The notes: generated from the sequence alone by a model not told the origin. Positions 13,712 through 27,072 are shown, numbered from the stretch's first letter. The stretch is 64,000 nucleotides of DNA from Epiperipatus broadwayi (GCA_028023455.1 JAQFVV010006293.1:1931844-1995843); one strand, 5' to 3'. Program-made: numbers and translations.

Positions 13712-14439
13712 TTTTTGCAGTTTTTGAATAATTCAAAAAACAGATTGCTTCTCAAATTTTTATTAATGATTAAATTTTATTTGCAATAATGTATAGAAAT
13801 AGCATTTGAAAATTCATCAGTCTAATTTTTATTTGCAGGTAAATAATTCATATTTGATTTTCAACATATACGCATACATGTATATAATTGTTATTTCTTC
13901 CACCCCAAAATTGATTAATGAAATATATAAAAAAATATTTTGATAAATAATTAGAGTGTAATTAAAAACTTATGTTATACATTAATATTAATATCTATTT
14001 ACGATCTTTCATAAACAACTCAGATGATTAGGTTGATTAAGTGTTTAATTTCATCAGCATGTTTTGAATAAAATTGCATGCGCACATACAAATAAAATTA
14101 AATAAACATATATAAAAATAAGTCAGATCATGTGATGTTTAAACAATAATGAAAATTATTGTCATATTTTTAAACCACACACACTTTTTATTTTTTATTA
14201 AGGTTTCACATTGTGAAATAATTTTATTTTGAGTTTCCTTTTCATTTCAATGGTGATCATACGAATTGTTTTGAAGACATGCTTGGTAAGGTCCCATTGT
14301 ATATATATGTTTCAAAAATGTCTACCTTTTAAATTACATATTTATTTAATTATTTTTTAAATAAATTTAATATATGCATTTGAATCACCAAATCTATAGT
14401 CGGTGAAAAAATTACCCACAATATATGATTAATAAATTA

Positions 14440-14540
14440 TTTGTCAAACTGTTGCCAGCCGCCTTGCAAACAAGTAGTTGGTTGCAGACGGTTGTCGGTT
14501 CGCGTCCCGGCCGATGCCTGGATATATGAAAAAAAAAATT
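14440..14540 (+). mobile_element. tRNA-derived SINE (plus strand)
   Basis: The region carries an anticodon-loop-like CTTGCAA (about 14462), a B-box-like GGTTCGCGTCC (14497-14507), then CCGATGCCTGGATATATG followed by ten A. The last part matches the minus-strand SINE at 6.6 kb (CCGATGCTTTGACATATG plus A run), so both belong to one family. The A-box half is not recognisable, and extra sequence lies between anticodon loop and B-box. The copy is diverged or 5'-damaged. A short open frame across it (14441-14674) is a chance frame. Confidence 0.65.
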
Positions 14541-16112
14541 CTTTCGGAATTTATTTTAAATCCCCCACCCCCGCAATTAATTTACTCCTTTCATATAAAT
14601 TGCACTGGCCGTTTTATTTTAATCATTTTTCTCTTCTAGTTGATAAATTTTCATCTTCATCTTTATTCATATAAACTTTGAAAAAAATACTGGCATTATT
14701 ACTATATGATACTATTAAATGTCCTACTCATTCAAGTTCACATCATCGTTATGTGTCAAAGACAACATTTCTATCAAAAATATATAGAAGAAAATTGTTT
14801 GACTATATGTTTGTTTCATTCCCCTCTCTTTTAATAGTATAAAAATATAGATTACTGTCTCAATAAAATGTCCAGACGCGTCAGAACTATATTTTTATAT
14901 TAATTTAATTGCAATATGTTTACCCTGAACTATTTATTTAGGTTCTTGATCAAAAGTCAGTTTCGTTGCTATGACATTAAATAATGAATGTACAATTTAT
15001 TTTAGCTTCCTCCACACAGGCAGACCATTTCAAAAATATGGATCAAATTATGTAATGATTTTTATTAAGAACAATTGTTTTTTATTTGTCAGTGAATGAA
15101 ACGTTGTTTGAAAAATAATTTTATGATAATTGTGTTTCTTCGTAAATGAAAAGTTTTATAGTAACTAAATAAGTTAATCAACTTTCACGACTGTTAGCCA
15201 GTCTTAATTCTTTCAAAAGTGATCAACTATCTGAAAATCTTAAAATTTTATGGTATTATGATTTATTTTTTTTTAAACGTGTGTATTCTCTTTCCAAATA
15301 ACAAAGTCAAATACATCATATATATTTACATATATATCACTGAATTTATATATATATATATCTTAACATACTAGAAGCTTGTACATTTAATATGTATTGA
15401 TGCATGCATAATACATTATAAATGCTATTATTTGGATGATGAGTTCATATAATAATAGATAATTAACATATTGAATAAAAATAGAAAACCCATCTATGCA
15501 GATTTAGAAAAAAAAGCTAACCATTAGTAATTGCTATCTATGGAACAACTCATAGCTATCAGTGTGTAGCTAGACATCAACTATGATTTTCTCATAAATA
15601 AAGAACAAGGGTATATCAATTACAATATGAATGGTGGTGTGGAAATTTTTTTCACTTAGGAGTTTCCAAAGCATGCTTTGCTTATACTTTTACAATCAGC
15701 CAGCATACAATCATTATAATTAATCATCCAATAACAGTTATTAAATGGGTTTTTTAATATTTTTAGCTGAAGATTGCAAATTCTATGGTAATATGAGCTG
15801 ATTAGATGAATACTGATGTGCTAATTTTAGAACAAAAGTGCAATAATGTAGTAAAGTTTTATTATTGCAAGGGATGCCACATACCTAAAGATATAGTTTA
15901 AAAGGGAAGGGGGAGTTGAATATTTATTTATTTACATAAATATATTAAAATATATGTATTTATATAGTTTTCAGTTGTTATTATTTTTGTTATTTTTTTA
16001 TGTATTTTTATTTTATGTCATGTGTTTATACATTTATATGTGTAATGTTAATTTAATTGAAGGTAAAACAATGTCTAATAGGTGGAGTGAATGTAGTTAA
16101 TAAGTCATGTAA
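14541..16112. other. AT-rich stretch without a gene
   Basis: Only short (TA)n runs (around 15,340-15,361) and A/T homopolymers are seen. Confidence 0.55.
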
Positions 16113-18570
16113 AGTGAAAAAGATATTAATGCTAAATGGGAAAAGTACTTAGAAAAGAAGAAGTTGGCTAAAATGGATAATTATAGAGAGAGGATGAAAT
16201 TGAATAGTAAATTGTTGGAGAATATTAATAAAAGTGGAAGAGATGAGAGTAAAAAATTTTGGAATTACATTAAAAGGAGAAATGTAGGGGAGAGAGAGAT
16301 AGTATTAATAGGTGATGAAGGAATAGAGTATAGGTCTAGAGAAGAATTAGAGAGAATCTTAAATAGATATGTAATGGATATAGAAAAGATGTTAGATGTG
16401 AAGGACTTAATGATAGAAAACATGAAAGCATTTAGTAATGGGAATATTAGGTTCACAAAAAATGAACTGAATGAGGCAGGGAAGAGATTGAAAAGTGGAA
16501 AGCAAGAGGTTTAGATGGATGGCCAGCAGAGATGGTAATGAATTTAGGGCATAGAGCAAAAGTAAAGTTATTATCATGTTTTAATAAGATGGCACAGAAG
16601 AGAGTTTTTCTGGATAGTTGGAATAATACAAGAGTAAGATTATTATTTAAAGGAAAGGGTAAGGATCATAGAAAGTTAAATAATTATAGACCGATAGTGA
16701 TAACATCAGTTTTTTATAAAGTTTTTTCATATATGGTGGCTGGAAGAGTTGTAAAATGTATGGAAGAGAATAATGTAGTGGGGGAAATGCAAGGAGGTTT
16801 TAGGTCAGATAGACATATAGGAGATAGTTTGTTTGTAGTTACACAACTTATGGATATGAGTAGGAATTCAGGTAGATTATTTTATATGAGTTTTATAGAT
16901 ATAGAGAGAGCATATGATAGAGTAAATAGAAATAAATTATGGGTAAGTTTAGCAAATTTGGGAATGGATGAAGCTTTAGTAAATATTATTAAGAAATTAT
17001 ATAAAAATAATTACTATACTTATCAGTTAGGGGATATAGAATCAATTAAAGTTAAAAATGGGGTGGAACTAAGGCAAGGATGCCCTATGTCACCTATTTT
17101 GTTTTTGTTGTATTTGAGTGAAATGGAGAAAGCAATAGAAAGACTAGGAAGAGGGATAGAGATACCGTTAATAGGTGGCAAGGGAGTATTACTTTGTTGG
17201 GTCTTTTTTTTTGCGGATGATATCTTTTTGTGTGCAGAAAGAAGATAAGATATGGAAATTATGCTGACATGTGCAAGGATGGGTAAAGAGATGGGGATTA
17301 AATTTAGTGAAGAAAAATCAAATATAATGATGGTTAATACTATGGAAAGAGAAGATGTAGAATTTTTATTGGGGGATATATAAAGTTAAGGGTGGTGGAT
17401 AGAGATAGGTATTTGGGAATCATCTTAAGTAATCAGGAAAATTGCTTGGTTGAATGGGAGAAAAAATTGATAAATGAAGCAAAGAAAAGAAAGGGTTTGG
17501 TAAAGAAACTAACAGTATTTTCATATAATAAATATAATGTAGCTAGAATTTTATGGAAGAGAATTGCAATAGCGGGGTTAACATATGGTAATGATGCATT
17601 ATGTGTTAGTAAAGGGGTATTAGATTATTTAGAGAAAGTACAAAGGGAAATAGACATGCATTAGATACAGAGGTGTGGGTAGCAGTGGAGGCAATTCAAG
17701 GAGAAATGGAATGGTCAAGTTTTTATATGAGAGATGCAAGAAGTAAAATGAAAATGTTGATAGGTTGCAGTTTATGGATAGTAAAAGAATAGCCAAAATA
17801 GTGTCTAATTGGATTATGAGTAAAGAGCAGGTAACAAGATGGATGAGAAAGGTAATGCAGTATGCAAAAGATTTGGATAAAGAATTTATATCAGTATAGT
17901 TTATATAAAAGGTGGGATGATTGTGTTAGGAGGATTGTTGAGTGTTATAGTGGTAAGGAATGGGATAAAAGAATAGATTCATTAATAAAGAATAGGGAGT
18001 TGGAGAGATGGAGAACTAGTATGGAGGGTAAGAAGAGTTTAAATATATATAGAAGTAAACAGAACATTGGATGCGAGTTAATTTATGATAATAGTAAGGA
18101 AAGTAGTTTATTGTTTAAGGCTCGAATGGAATCTTTAGCAACCAGAGAATATATATATGGAATTGGAAAAATATGGGTGATTCAGTGTTCAAATTGTGTA
18201 AGGGAGGTATAGAAAATATTAGGCATCTATTGATTGAATGTAAGTGCTTGAAAGCAGAAAGGGTATAAATAATAAAGCTATGAGAGAATAAATATGAACA
18301 AAGTGATTATACAGAAAATGGGTTGTTGGTTTTTATGCTGGGTTTGGAAAAAGATAAGGGGGATTTAGATATAAAGGCCATAGAGTTGACAAAGATTATG
18401 TTGTGGAAATGGGATGGAGCAGATTATGGGAAAGCTTAGGGTGGGGAATGGAAGGGGAAGGTAAAGTGGCTAACAGATTTCTTTGGGCATAGTTGCTGAG
18501 AAATTCCTGTGATGTATAAAACTTTATATCTTGAAAATGTCTCAATAAGAGATGATAAATAAATAATTGT
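16113..18570 (+). mobile_element. Non-LTR retrotransposon remnant: reverse transcriptase and C-terminal region
   Basis: A series of overlapping frames reads as one degenerate LINE protein. Its N-terminal part (from 16,113) has KKFWNYIKRRN. A frameshift near 16,490 leads into KARGLDGWPAEM, the usual entry to the RT domain. RT blocks follow at 16,532-17,248: NNYRPIVITSVFYKVF, GGFRSDR, FIDIERAYDRV, ELRQGCPMSPILF and the catalytic FADD at 17,210-17,221. Later frames give VDRDRYLGIIL, a conserved tail with AVEAIQGEMEWSSF, and a zinc-knuckle-like CKLC..H..C near 18,190-18,240. The 3' end is AT-rich with GATAAATAAATAA. The 5' half, including any endonuclease, is missing. At least four frame breaks make it dead. 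The clade is not resolved by eye. Confidence 0.9.
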
Positions 18571-19245
18571 AAATATAATTAGTTGTTTGTTTCAATTTTA
18601 TTTAGATTGATTATTATATTAATTGTATCTTTTTAAGAAATTAAAATCTGTTAATTAAATACTTATTCTCAGAAGTAAATTTAATAAGCAATGAATTAGA
18701 GAGATAAATTTTGCAAAGATTTTTTGTTAATAGAACGAAATTATATTTTTTGTTACCAATAATTAAATTTATAAATAAATAAAAAAAAATTATTTACTCA
18801 TTTATAAATAAAAATAATTTCATACGGGAAATTTTTTATATCATTTTCCTTGACTAATATTAGGTTTACAAATTATTTAACCATCAGTTTGGGGCATTTT
18901 TAAATTCATTTATTAAATATTTATTTATTTATCTTAATAAAGAAATAAATACAAATATTTTAATTTCTTATCTTTAAACTTGTGCTATTAAGTTACTGTA
19001 CAGCTAAATTTACTCTTTAGTTATTTTCTTGTTAGTTATGTTTTCCAGATAAGATTTTGTTTTAGGAATTAAATGCATAAAGCAGTTTTAAATAAATAAA
19101 AAGATAATTTAAAGTCATATGGTAGGACAATTATTTTAATGTAAAATAGACTTTAGCAATTCAATATTTTAAAAATTGTAACTTATTTTATAATTTGCAA
19201 AAAAAAAAAAATTCCTTAAACTTTTAATTAATTCTTTATAACTTT

Positions 19246-19261
19246 TGTGTGTGTGTGTGTG
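19246..19261. repeat. (TG)8 microsatellite
   Basis: Eight uninterrupted TG units. Confidence 0.9.
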
Positions 19262-21159
19262 ACAAAAATTAACCTTTTAACTGAGTTTGGATGATTAATA
19301 TATATATATATTGTAAATAGATTTTAGATATAATAAGTATTTAATTGAGTTTGGCATGTAAAAGAGTTAACTCAAATATTTGTCAATTAATATATGTTAA
19401 ACACTTATCTGAGATGAATCATTCTTATATGCATACATAGACAGTCATATTACATAGTATTAAATATATCTATGCTCGTACTTGTAGTAATTTTTAGTAC
19501 CAATACTTGTTATTATTACAAACATCAAAAATGAACGAATACATCTTTATTGATGATTACATTAAGAAACTGTCAAAAAATATTGATATGTTTATGGCTG
19601 ATTAACTGCACATTCATTATTACATGAAAAATATACAAATTAAATATTTTTAACAATTTATAAAATGTTCTTTGACTCGACTTTTTTTTTTTTAAGAATT
19701 TTGTTTTGATTGCTTAATGTTGTTTCTATATGTATTTTTGTCATACTTTTTTATTTATTTACTAATTACTTGTTCTTTCACCTACTAGACATTAATTTAC
19801 TTTGGAGGCTTGCCATTTGGACTAACAATGTATTAGTTGCCCTTTTTAGAATTTTTCTAATTTATTTTGGTGTTGTAGCTGAGAGGTAATTCTTGAAGTC
19901 TAAAAAAAGTTAAATGTTGTCAAAGTAATAAAACTGAAAAGGAAAAAAAATAAACATTTCTAATAATATATTTATACAAATTTGGGATTCTCTCATAATA
20001 TATAAATTAAATAGCTGAGTAAATATTTAATTTTTTATAGTAATCACTACTAAAAACTACAGCAGATTCCAGAGATAAAGCAAACAACAAAATCCATATT
20101 ATCTTATTTCTCTTTCATAATATTCTGATTACTCCATCACATGGCCCATATACGACTTATTGTCATAACAAGAATTATCATTGTTCTTTTTATAATAATT
20201 TGTAAACTTGTGTTTTAATCTAATTATTATTAAACAGTTAATATTATTCATATAGTCTAAATTACATAATGTATTATAATAGATCTTAATAAATTAATAT
20301 ATATCTGCTTTTAATAGAAAATGAAATTAGCATAATCAATGAAATATTAAAATGTTTTCGTTTTTTTTTCAGTTTGTTTTTTTGTAACCACAAATGTAAT
20401 CTTGTCATAGTTACCTTGAATACAGCCTATTCATCTGAATATAATAAATACTCATTCTTTAATTACTATTTTTTTTTTGTTAAACAAAGAGTTAATTGTG
20501 ATGTATACCATATTTATTGTAATATTTTTTTTCTTAACTAATGAAGTCTTTTTTAATACTCACAGCATTAAGATTTAAGTGATTTTTTTGATTCATCAGT
20601 TTTGCTTGACTGTCAACTAATGCCTTGTTCTTTGTTTTGTTTTTTATTACACTGCATAGGTTGAATTTATAGAAAATGCTTATAGAGTTAAAAGAAAATT
20701 AATAATAACCAATCAAAATTAATCTTATTAATGACAACTGAGAAAGTTAAATGCAATTAACCATTTCAAAATTAAATCATTAATTAAAAGCTAATCTGAT
20801 CAAATGAAGTTAGGTGAACAAAAAGTTAATCTCTTTAAAATTTTTGAGAAATTGTGAACATAATTCTAAAAAATACTGTTAATACTTTATATGTATATAA
20901 TTTTCTCATAATGCAGGGAAAAGGAAATCTTTTGTGCAACTTCACACCTTTTCTTTGACAATCAATATTAGATAACTTAAAAAGTACTTTAATACAAAGG
21001 AAAAAATTAAATAGGGTTTTAAAATTTGTATGTCATAGCATTTGAGTTATATAAAATGTTGAATACTAATTTTTCTGTCTGGATATTTGAATTAACCAAT
21101 ATTTGAATTAATAACAGTAATTAAATGATTTATTGCTTGGAAAGAGTAAGTTTGTGACC

Positions 21160-21500
21160 AGAATTGATAGATGTAGACTGATCTATGAATTATGAGGTCC
21201 AAAATCTGCCACTAAACCATGCAGGACCACATTTGGATTTAACTAGTATAAATTTAATGTATGTCATCTAATTTTTTATCATCAATGGTGAATTTGAGCA
21301 AGGAAAAACTTATCTATATAAATCTATTAATATAAAATATGAAGTCAAAGAAGAATGTTGATCAATGTAAATGCCAATATGATGTCACATTTAGAATGGT
21401 CATATTATAGGTCTCTTTTTAATAAAAGATATTAGAGATAGCTCTGTGTATGTTGTTGAATGAGAAGCATTTGCCTAGTGTTTGAATGAGTATGGGAGAG
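21160..21500. repeat. Possible partner of the repeat at 1.94-2.42 kb
   Basis: Ordered short matches to 1960-2400 (CCAAAATCT, CTAAACCATGCAG, GAATGTTGATCA, ATGATGTCACA) suggest an old common origin in the same orientation. No coding motif is seen. Confidence 0.35.
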
Positions 21501-23569
21501 TTATCAACAAGATTTTAACAAGTCATCTTTCAGATTACAATATCTTAATTAAATTATATAATACATAGAGACTGGTAGAGGTATATTAATTAAAACAGAA
21601 TAAAAGACAAAGCTTGCAAGAGCACAGTTTTATGTAATAGCAAAAAATATTAAATGTACCAATATTATGGTCCTTGTGTAACTTATTTTAAAATAAATTT
21701 ATCTTATTCTATAATAAGATAGACAACATAATAAAATATATAAAGTTAAAGATTTCTCCTAGAATCAAGTGGATCACAGTAGAAATGTAAAAAATCAGCA
21801 GTTTTTTTTTTTTTACAATTTGCTCTGATAAAATTATTTTCCATGATAAGAAAAGAAAACATTGTGCTGGGACTGATATAATTCTGTAATCACTGCAAAA
21901 AGTATGATGTAAGAAATATTGCTATCACAAAATAATGTAAATATTGTGAGAAAAATATCAAAACATTTTTTTTTAATCAACTTATCTAGTATATATAGTA
22001 ATTTAACATTTTTTAAAAATCTTAATTAAAAACATATACTAGAAGTAATGAAAGAAGACCCTATATACAAAAACAAATCTAAAAATGATTAATTTAATCT
22101 TAGTAAATAGCAAATAGGATGATTAATATATTTATTATTTTTATAAGATGCAACAATAACCATATGTTTATAGTAAATTTGTCTAAAATTAGTGCCAAAA
22201 TGGAAACCAATAAATTTACCACTAAACACTATTTAAATCAATTTATCCATATAATTTGAACCTTTCTATTGATCTCAAATTGACAAATTTAGTATAATGC
22301 TGAATATTTTTTCAATCAATTTTAATTTTTTGAAAATAGATTTTTTTTTCATTTTATATTGATATTCTAAAAATTATTGTTGGAAATTCTACATCTGAAT
22401 TGAACAATTTTTCATCAAACATTCCCATCTTTATTTTATTTTCTTTTACATCAAGCAAAAATTTTATTTTTTTTTACTTTCCGTAGATTCTTTCAACTTT
22501 TTCTTTGTAATTCCTCTATTTCCAAGAATTTGTTCACTTCAATTTTTTTCCCAGTTTATATTTTTTAAAATAAAATCAAAGAAAAAAATCTATCTAAAAT
22601 ATAGTCAAATTTAATTAGTAACAGCTAATTAATTGCATGTAGTTCAATAAAAAAAAAGTTTATATATAAAATAACTAAATGATTTTCTGCAACGTAGTAT
22701 TACAGAGTACTTGGTGGTATTGCTATCGCTTTCAGCTTTTTTTTCTTTCTCTTTTTCTGGTTCATTTGTTTGTTTATTAGTCAAATATATATGTATATGA
22801 TGATGCCAGTATTCTACAGAGAAAGTATTACAAATGATCTGACAATGCTGCTAATTGGTAGATTCTTTGATCTTGGACATTGAGAGTAGTTGACATTACT
22901 TGAAAACTCCTCTTCTAATTGTTAGCAATAAGAAAAAAAAAGAATATTTTTATTACTTTACATAATATTTGTACAATAATTATTAAGAAAGAAATATTTT
23001 CAGAATTACATTTATTACCCCCCCCAATATATGCTATTAAATACTTTGTATAAGTAAAAATGAAGCTATAATACCATAGTATAGAATTTATGTGATATTT
23101 TAAAAATTATAAATGCAATTTTAAATCTTAGAAAACATTATATATATAAGCATTGCAATATTACATTTTACCTTTCTTTTTTTTTTTTCTATATTTGTAA
23201 AGTTCAAATATGATTTTTGATTGCTTTTAAAAGTTTTAATCTAAAATAAAATGTTGATTTATAATTCAACCAGCCAACAGGAGGGTGATGCAAAAAACAT
23301 TGAAACATTGAACATTAATTAGTAAATACATAAATAGATATTAGAATTATAAGATATGCACATATCAACAATTATTCAATTGTGTAATTATTTTTAGGTG
23401 TTATAAATTGAAATTTCTTTCAAAATACTATCCATTTGATGTCATGCACTGTTCTAAACTAGTTTACCACTTTCTGAGGTAATTCTAAAACTCTTGCAAA
23501 GTGATGATTTTTGATATCTTCATCATTTTTTTTTCTCCATTTCCTAGTCCACAAAACTTTTTTTTTTAG

Positions 23570-24015
23570 TCATTTCTTCATTCAGAGAAATAAAAAGAAA
23601 TTGCACAGAATGAGATCAGGAGAATTGTAGCTGATGAATAAACTGGGCCAAGCTGTTTTTAATTAAAAATTGAACCACTTTCAAGGCTTTTTGCACTGTG
23701 GCTTTTTCATGGTAAAACTTGCATTCCCCACTTTGCAACAAATTGGGACTTTTTCATTTTACCATATCACACAAACTTTTCAGAACTCTGATTATTATGA
23801 GAGAATTGTGCCTTTTGTATCCAAAAAAAAAAAAAAACCAGCAGCATCTTGGCATTAAACTTCAGTAATCACACTTTTTGGGAATGTGGTGAATTTGTCA
23901 CTTGTCACTTCCATAAACAATTAATAAACTTGTATTTTTCCCAGAGCAGCTTGCTTATAAGGTGTTTTATGCATTATACATGTTTCCCTTGCTGTTTTAC
24001 AGAATTTCATGTTCC
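23570..24015 (-). mobile_element. Mariner-family transposase remnant (minus strand)
   Basis: Minus-strand translation begins near 24,015 with MKFCKTARETCIMHKT..ALGKIQVY. This matches the N-terminal helix-turn-helix of mariner transposases (FCVKLGKTARET..ALGRTQVFEW type). Further on come TKGTIL, then KSHSAKSL, FLIKNSLAQFIHQ and finally YNSPDLILCNFFLF near 23,630-23,590. That last piece is the family's YSPDLxPxDFFLF block around the third catalytic aspartate. The aspartate itself reads Asn, and the HDNA block is damaged. Internal deletions make it about half the usual ~345-residue length. Several frameshifts and stops make it inactive. Terminal inverted repeats were not found. The open frame on the opposite strand at 23,670-23,858 is a shadow. 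Confidence 0.8.
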
Positions 24016-25183
24016 AACTTTTTAGCTATTACAAAAATCAACAGTAAGCAAGATGCACTTAACAACTTTTATTATGCTACAGCATGATTTCTGTTAATGA
24101 TAATATTTGGCAGATTTGTATGGGAGGGGGATGAAAGAAACATTCTGGTTGTTTTGGAGTTCTCTCCTCATAATTTAACTAGTAAATATCAAAATAAATT
24201 GATATTAAAATTACAGGTTATTTATGTGCATGTTTTTAATGCTTTGTTTTAAGAAAAAATTATAATATTGTAATTAATTACCAGAAATGTTAATAAAAAA
24301 TCAAGATTAATCTTTAACTAAATTAAGCAATTGATCTATCAATATTTAATAACTAATATTTAAAACAAACCCAATTGAAATTACAAGAATATAAATTTAT
24401 TTCAAATCAAAAACAAACCCATAAAATTATATCATTGAAATTGCTGATAACAAATTTTAAAAGTGTTTGAATCCTGAAAGACCTCAACTACAAGGAATAA
24501 CTATGTTGAAGTTACGACACTAGAATAAATTAAAATTAAATAAGTAAAATATTTTATCTATTAAAAACCAATCAGATGATACCATGGAACAAATTCAATC
24601 TGATTTGCAGATGGTTAATTAAAAAATTTTCTGAATATTATATTGTCCTAATTAAAAAAAATACTACATATTGATAATTAAATTAAAAGAATAAATATAG
24701 TAAATTATATGTTCTAATGGAATGGACAACAATCCAAAGAATCAGCAGATCAATAGTAAAATAAGCAATTGTACATGGCCACGTGTTAATACATCATTTG
24801 CACTCTAATAGAAAGAGGCTGCAATAAGATCAATAGCAGAAACTAATTGCAACTGTAAGTGGCAAATATAATTAATAGCCACCATTTTTTAAGAGAATAC
24901 TATAAAATATTAGGCTAATCATTGTCTGTTTTTGAGCCAAAGTTTTTATGAAACTAATATTATAAAAGAGCAACCATAAATATTTCTTGTTTATATCAAA
25001 TGCTATAATTTTAATTATTGATTATATATATGTAGTGAGTGATATTTCAATAAACAAGCTGAGAAGAAAAAGGCAATATATACTGTAACTAAATGAACAA
25101 ATTTAGTAGGCATCTTAAATATATTGTGTTTTCAAATATAACATGTTTTAAATACACATCTTTATTAAATATTGAGTAAGGGT

Positions 25184-25214
<31 letters not shown>

Positions 25215-25671
25215 ATGCATAAAAAGTTGTGCTTGTTAAATGTAGGCAATTAGTAAAATAGAAAAATAAAGATTAAAACCTTGAAACACTTGGTTTGTAG
25301 GAGACTAAACAGGATAAGTAAGAAAAATAAGATTGCAATGATAAGAGTAAATGGAAATAAAATATTAAAGAAACTATAAAGGTGGAAAGAATTGATTTGA
25401 TACATACTTTGCATGCAAGGGAGTTGTGAAAGATAGATTAGATGGGGGTGTGGAGGGTATGAGATAAAGGAATAAATTATTTGTTTGATGAATGATCTAA
25501 GTAGATAAGTAATTATATGTATTTAAGAAAAGTAGAGTGAGAACAGAAAAATTTGGAGATGGTTTGCTTTGATACATGAATGTAATGAATTTTTTTCTTA
25601 ATAATAATATGGTAGCAATGATTAATAAGTTTAAGGGAAAATATTTTAAGAAAAATTATTTCATTTATATA
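24016..25671. other. AT-rich stretch without a gene
   Basis: No supported feature apart from a (GT)n run. The part from about 25,250 to 25,560 is purine-rich on the plus strand but shows no motif. Confidence 0.5.
25184..25212. repeat. (GT)n microsatellite
   Basis: About 14 uninterrupted TG units. Confidence 0.9.
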
Positions 25672-26374
25672 CACCTGGGTCTCGTTTTACGCAATAGATA
25701 GGTTCCTCAGAAAGCACGCGCAAACAAAATCGTGCAAAAATAGTCGTAACTTACATTGAAAAAGGGGGGGTATGCGGTCTGTGATTTTTCAAAATTCGCA
25801 TAAAAGCACAGCACCAGTGTAAAATTACTTTAAAATTCACGCAAAAAAAAAAAAAGGAAATAAAATATGACTAATAAAAATTTTCAAATTTGAAAAAAAA
25901 TTGATACAAGACAAACTTTTTTTAACTATAATATTTAATTTTATTCAAAATAATATATTTTTATGCATAATTTACAGTACAGTAATTTACATTTTTTTAT
26001 ACACATTTTAATTATTATGATTTTCTGGTGACGTAATTAGTAATTAATCTTTGAGATGATGATTTTATTAATTGTTTACGAAGCTCGCGATATCCAGACA
26101 TATAACCATTTAGTTCTCGTTGGAATTTAAAAGCACGTTAATGATTAGTGTCATTAATAAGAAAACAATAATTATGTTCTTTTTTAAAAAGCAAAAACAG
26201 AATGTGATTTAAAATGCAAAATTAACACACATAATGTTTGAACAAATTTACATTATAATCTTGTAAAAATTTAATATGAGTATACATAAAATGTGGAAAT
26301 CATGATTTTAATTTCATTATTGCATAAAATCTTACTATTATAAAGCACTGAAAATATTGAAATTACTAAGATGA

Positions 26375-27003
26375 AAGTCGAATTCCAATAATGTGCTATT
26401 ACTTTCAATATAATGTAAGTGCGCGAAATTTATTATTTAAAGCAGTGTTCTTCAATCCTTGGTCCGCGGCCCGGCACCAGGCCGCGGAACTTTTCTGCAG
26501 GTCTGCATGCTAGATGGGCAGTAAAAAGTTTGTAATAATAAATAATAAGAGTTTAAACTTTTAATTAATATAGCCAATTTTTATTTATTTTTTCATCTCA
26601 TTTTTACTCAATTAAAAAAAAAAGAAAACAGAATGAAAACAAAATCTAATCAATCATTCATAAATTAATTTGTTTTTCTAGTTATCACAGATGTTTATGG
26701 AGGGGGGGGTTAAATTTTTTATTACTTTTCTAAAAAAATTTTAAAAAAAGTTTTTTATTATATAAACTCCATATATATATATATAAAACTTTATCTTATA
26801 TATTTAACATTGTTATTTTGATCAGTTATAACAATTATGCTTATCTTTAAGAAAATTTATCTATAGACTTCTGCTGGTCTGCGAAATCTTATCCTTATTT
26901 TTGCTGGTCCACGAAACCTTATTCTTATTTTTACCGGTCCGCAGGTGTGAAAAGGTTGAAGATCACTGATTTAAAGTAATAGCGCATTATCGGAAATCGA
27001 CTT
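26375..27003. repeat. Subterminal 28-bp inverted repeat flanking the nested hAT
   Basis: 26,375-26,402 (starting AAGTCGAATTCC) and 26,976-27,003 (ending GAAATCGACTT) are inverted matches at about 25 of 28 positions. Before the hAT insertion they would have been separated by roughly 40 bp, so the target was the loop region of a hairpin within the Tigger-like element. Confidence 0.75.
26443..26968. mobile_element. Complete non-autonomous hAT-type element (526 bp)
   Basis: It begins CAGTGTTCTTCAATCC and ends with the inverse of CAGTGATCTTCAACC. It is flanked by an exact 8-bp duplication, ATTTAAAG (26,435-26,442 and 26,969-26,976). CAGTG ends and 8-bp target duplications are hallmarks of hAT transposons. 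Just inside the left end is a G+C-rich palindrome CCGCGGCC..GGCCGCGG. The interior is AT-rich, includes a short G run and an (AT)n run, and lacks coding capacity. It therefore depends on a transposase supplied elsewhere. It lies entirely inside the 25.67-27.07 kb element and so is younger than it. Confidence 0.92.
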
Positions 27004-27072
27004 CCGGTGAAACACGAATCACGTAACTTCAAAATCGTGTTAAATAAGTCCGCGTAAAAAGAGACCCAGGTG

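Larger units (their letters stand above)
6661..14439. other. Long AT-rich stretch without recognised genes
   Basis: Nearly 8 kb with no open frame of note, no element motif and no convincing splice-bounded exon. It contains many A and T runs, a (TTG)n microsatellite near 13.7 kb and one nuclear-receptor-like DR1 site near 10.6 kb. It could be unique intergenic or intronic DNA, or repeats too old to recognise by eye. Confidence 0.5.
18571..23569. other. AT-rich stretch without recognised genes
   Basis: Contains a (TG)8 run and a possible old repeat (21.16-21.5 kb, see 1936-2420). No coding signal was found on either strand. Confidence 0.5.
25672..27072 (-). mobile_element. Tc1/mariner-superfamily (Tigger/pogo-like) non-autonomous element
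   Basis: Terminal inverted repeats CACCTGGGTCTCGTTTTACG (25,672) and the reverse complement of 27,052-27,072 differ at one of 21 positions. Both ends are flanked by TA, the target of this superfamily. The element is 1,401 bp now, or about 870 bp without the nested hAT insertion. A minus-strand frame near 26,150-26,020 reads RELNGYMSGYRELRKQL and ends SSSQRLITNYVTRKS. That resembles the basic C-terminal tail of Tigger-type transposases, so it is probably an internally deleted derivative; this is an inference. The end sequence is also Tigger-like in containing CTCGTTTTA. Strand is given from that coding remnant. Confidence 0.85.

Noticed and set aside
14441-14674. Open reading frame of 77 codons
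   Set aside because: It runs through the tRNA-derived SINE and its A tail, so it is not a gene.
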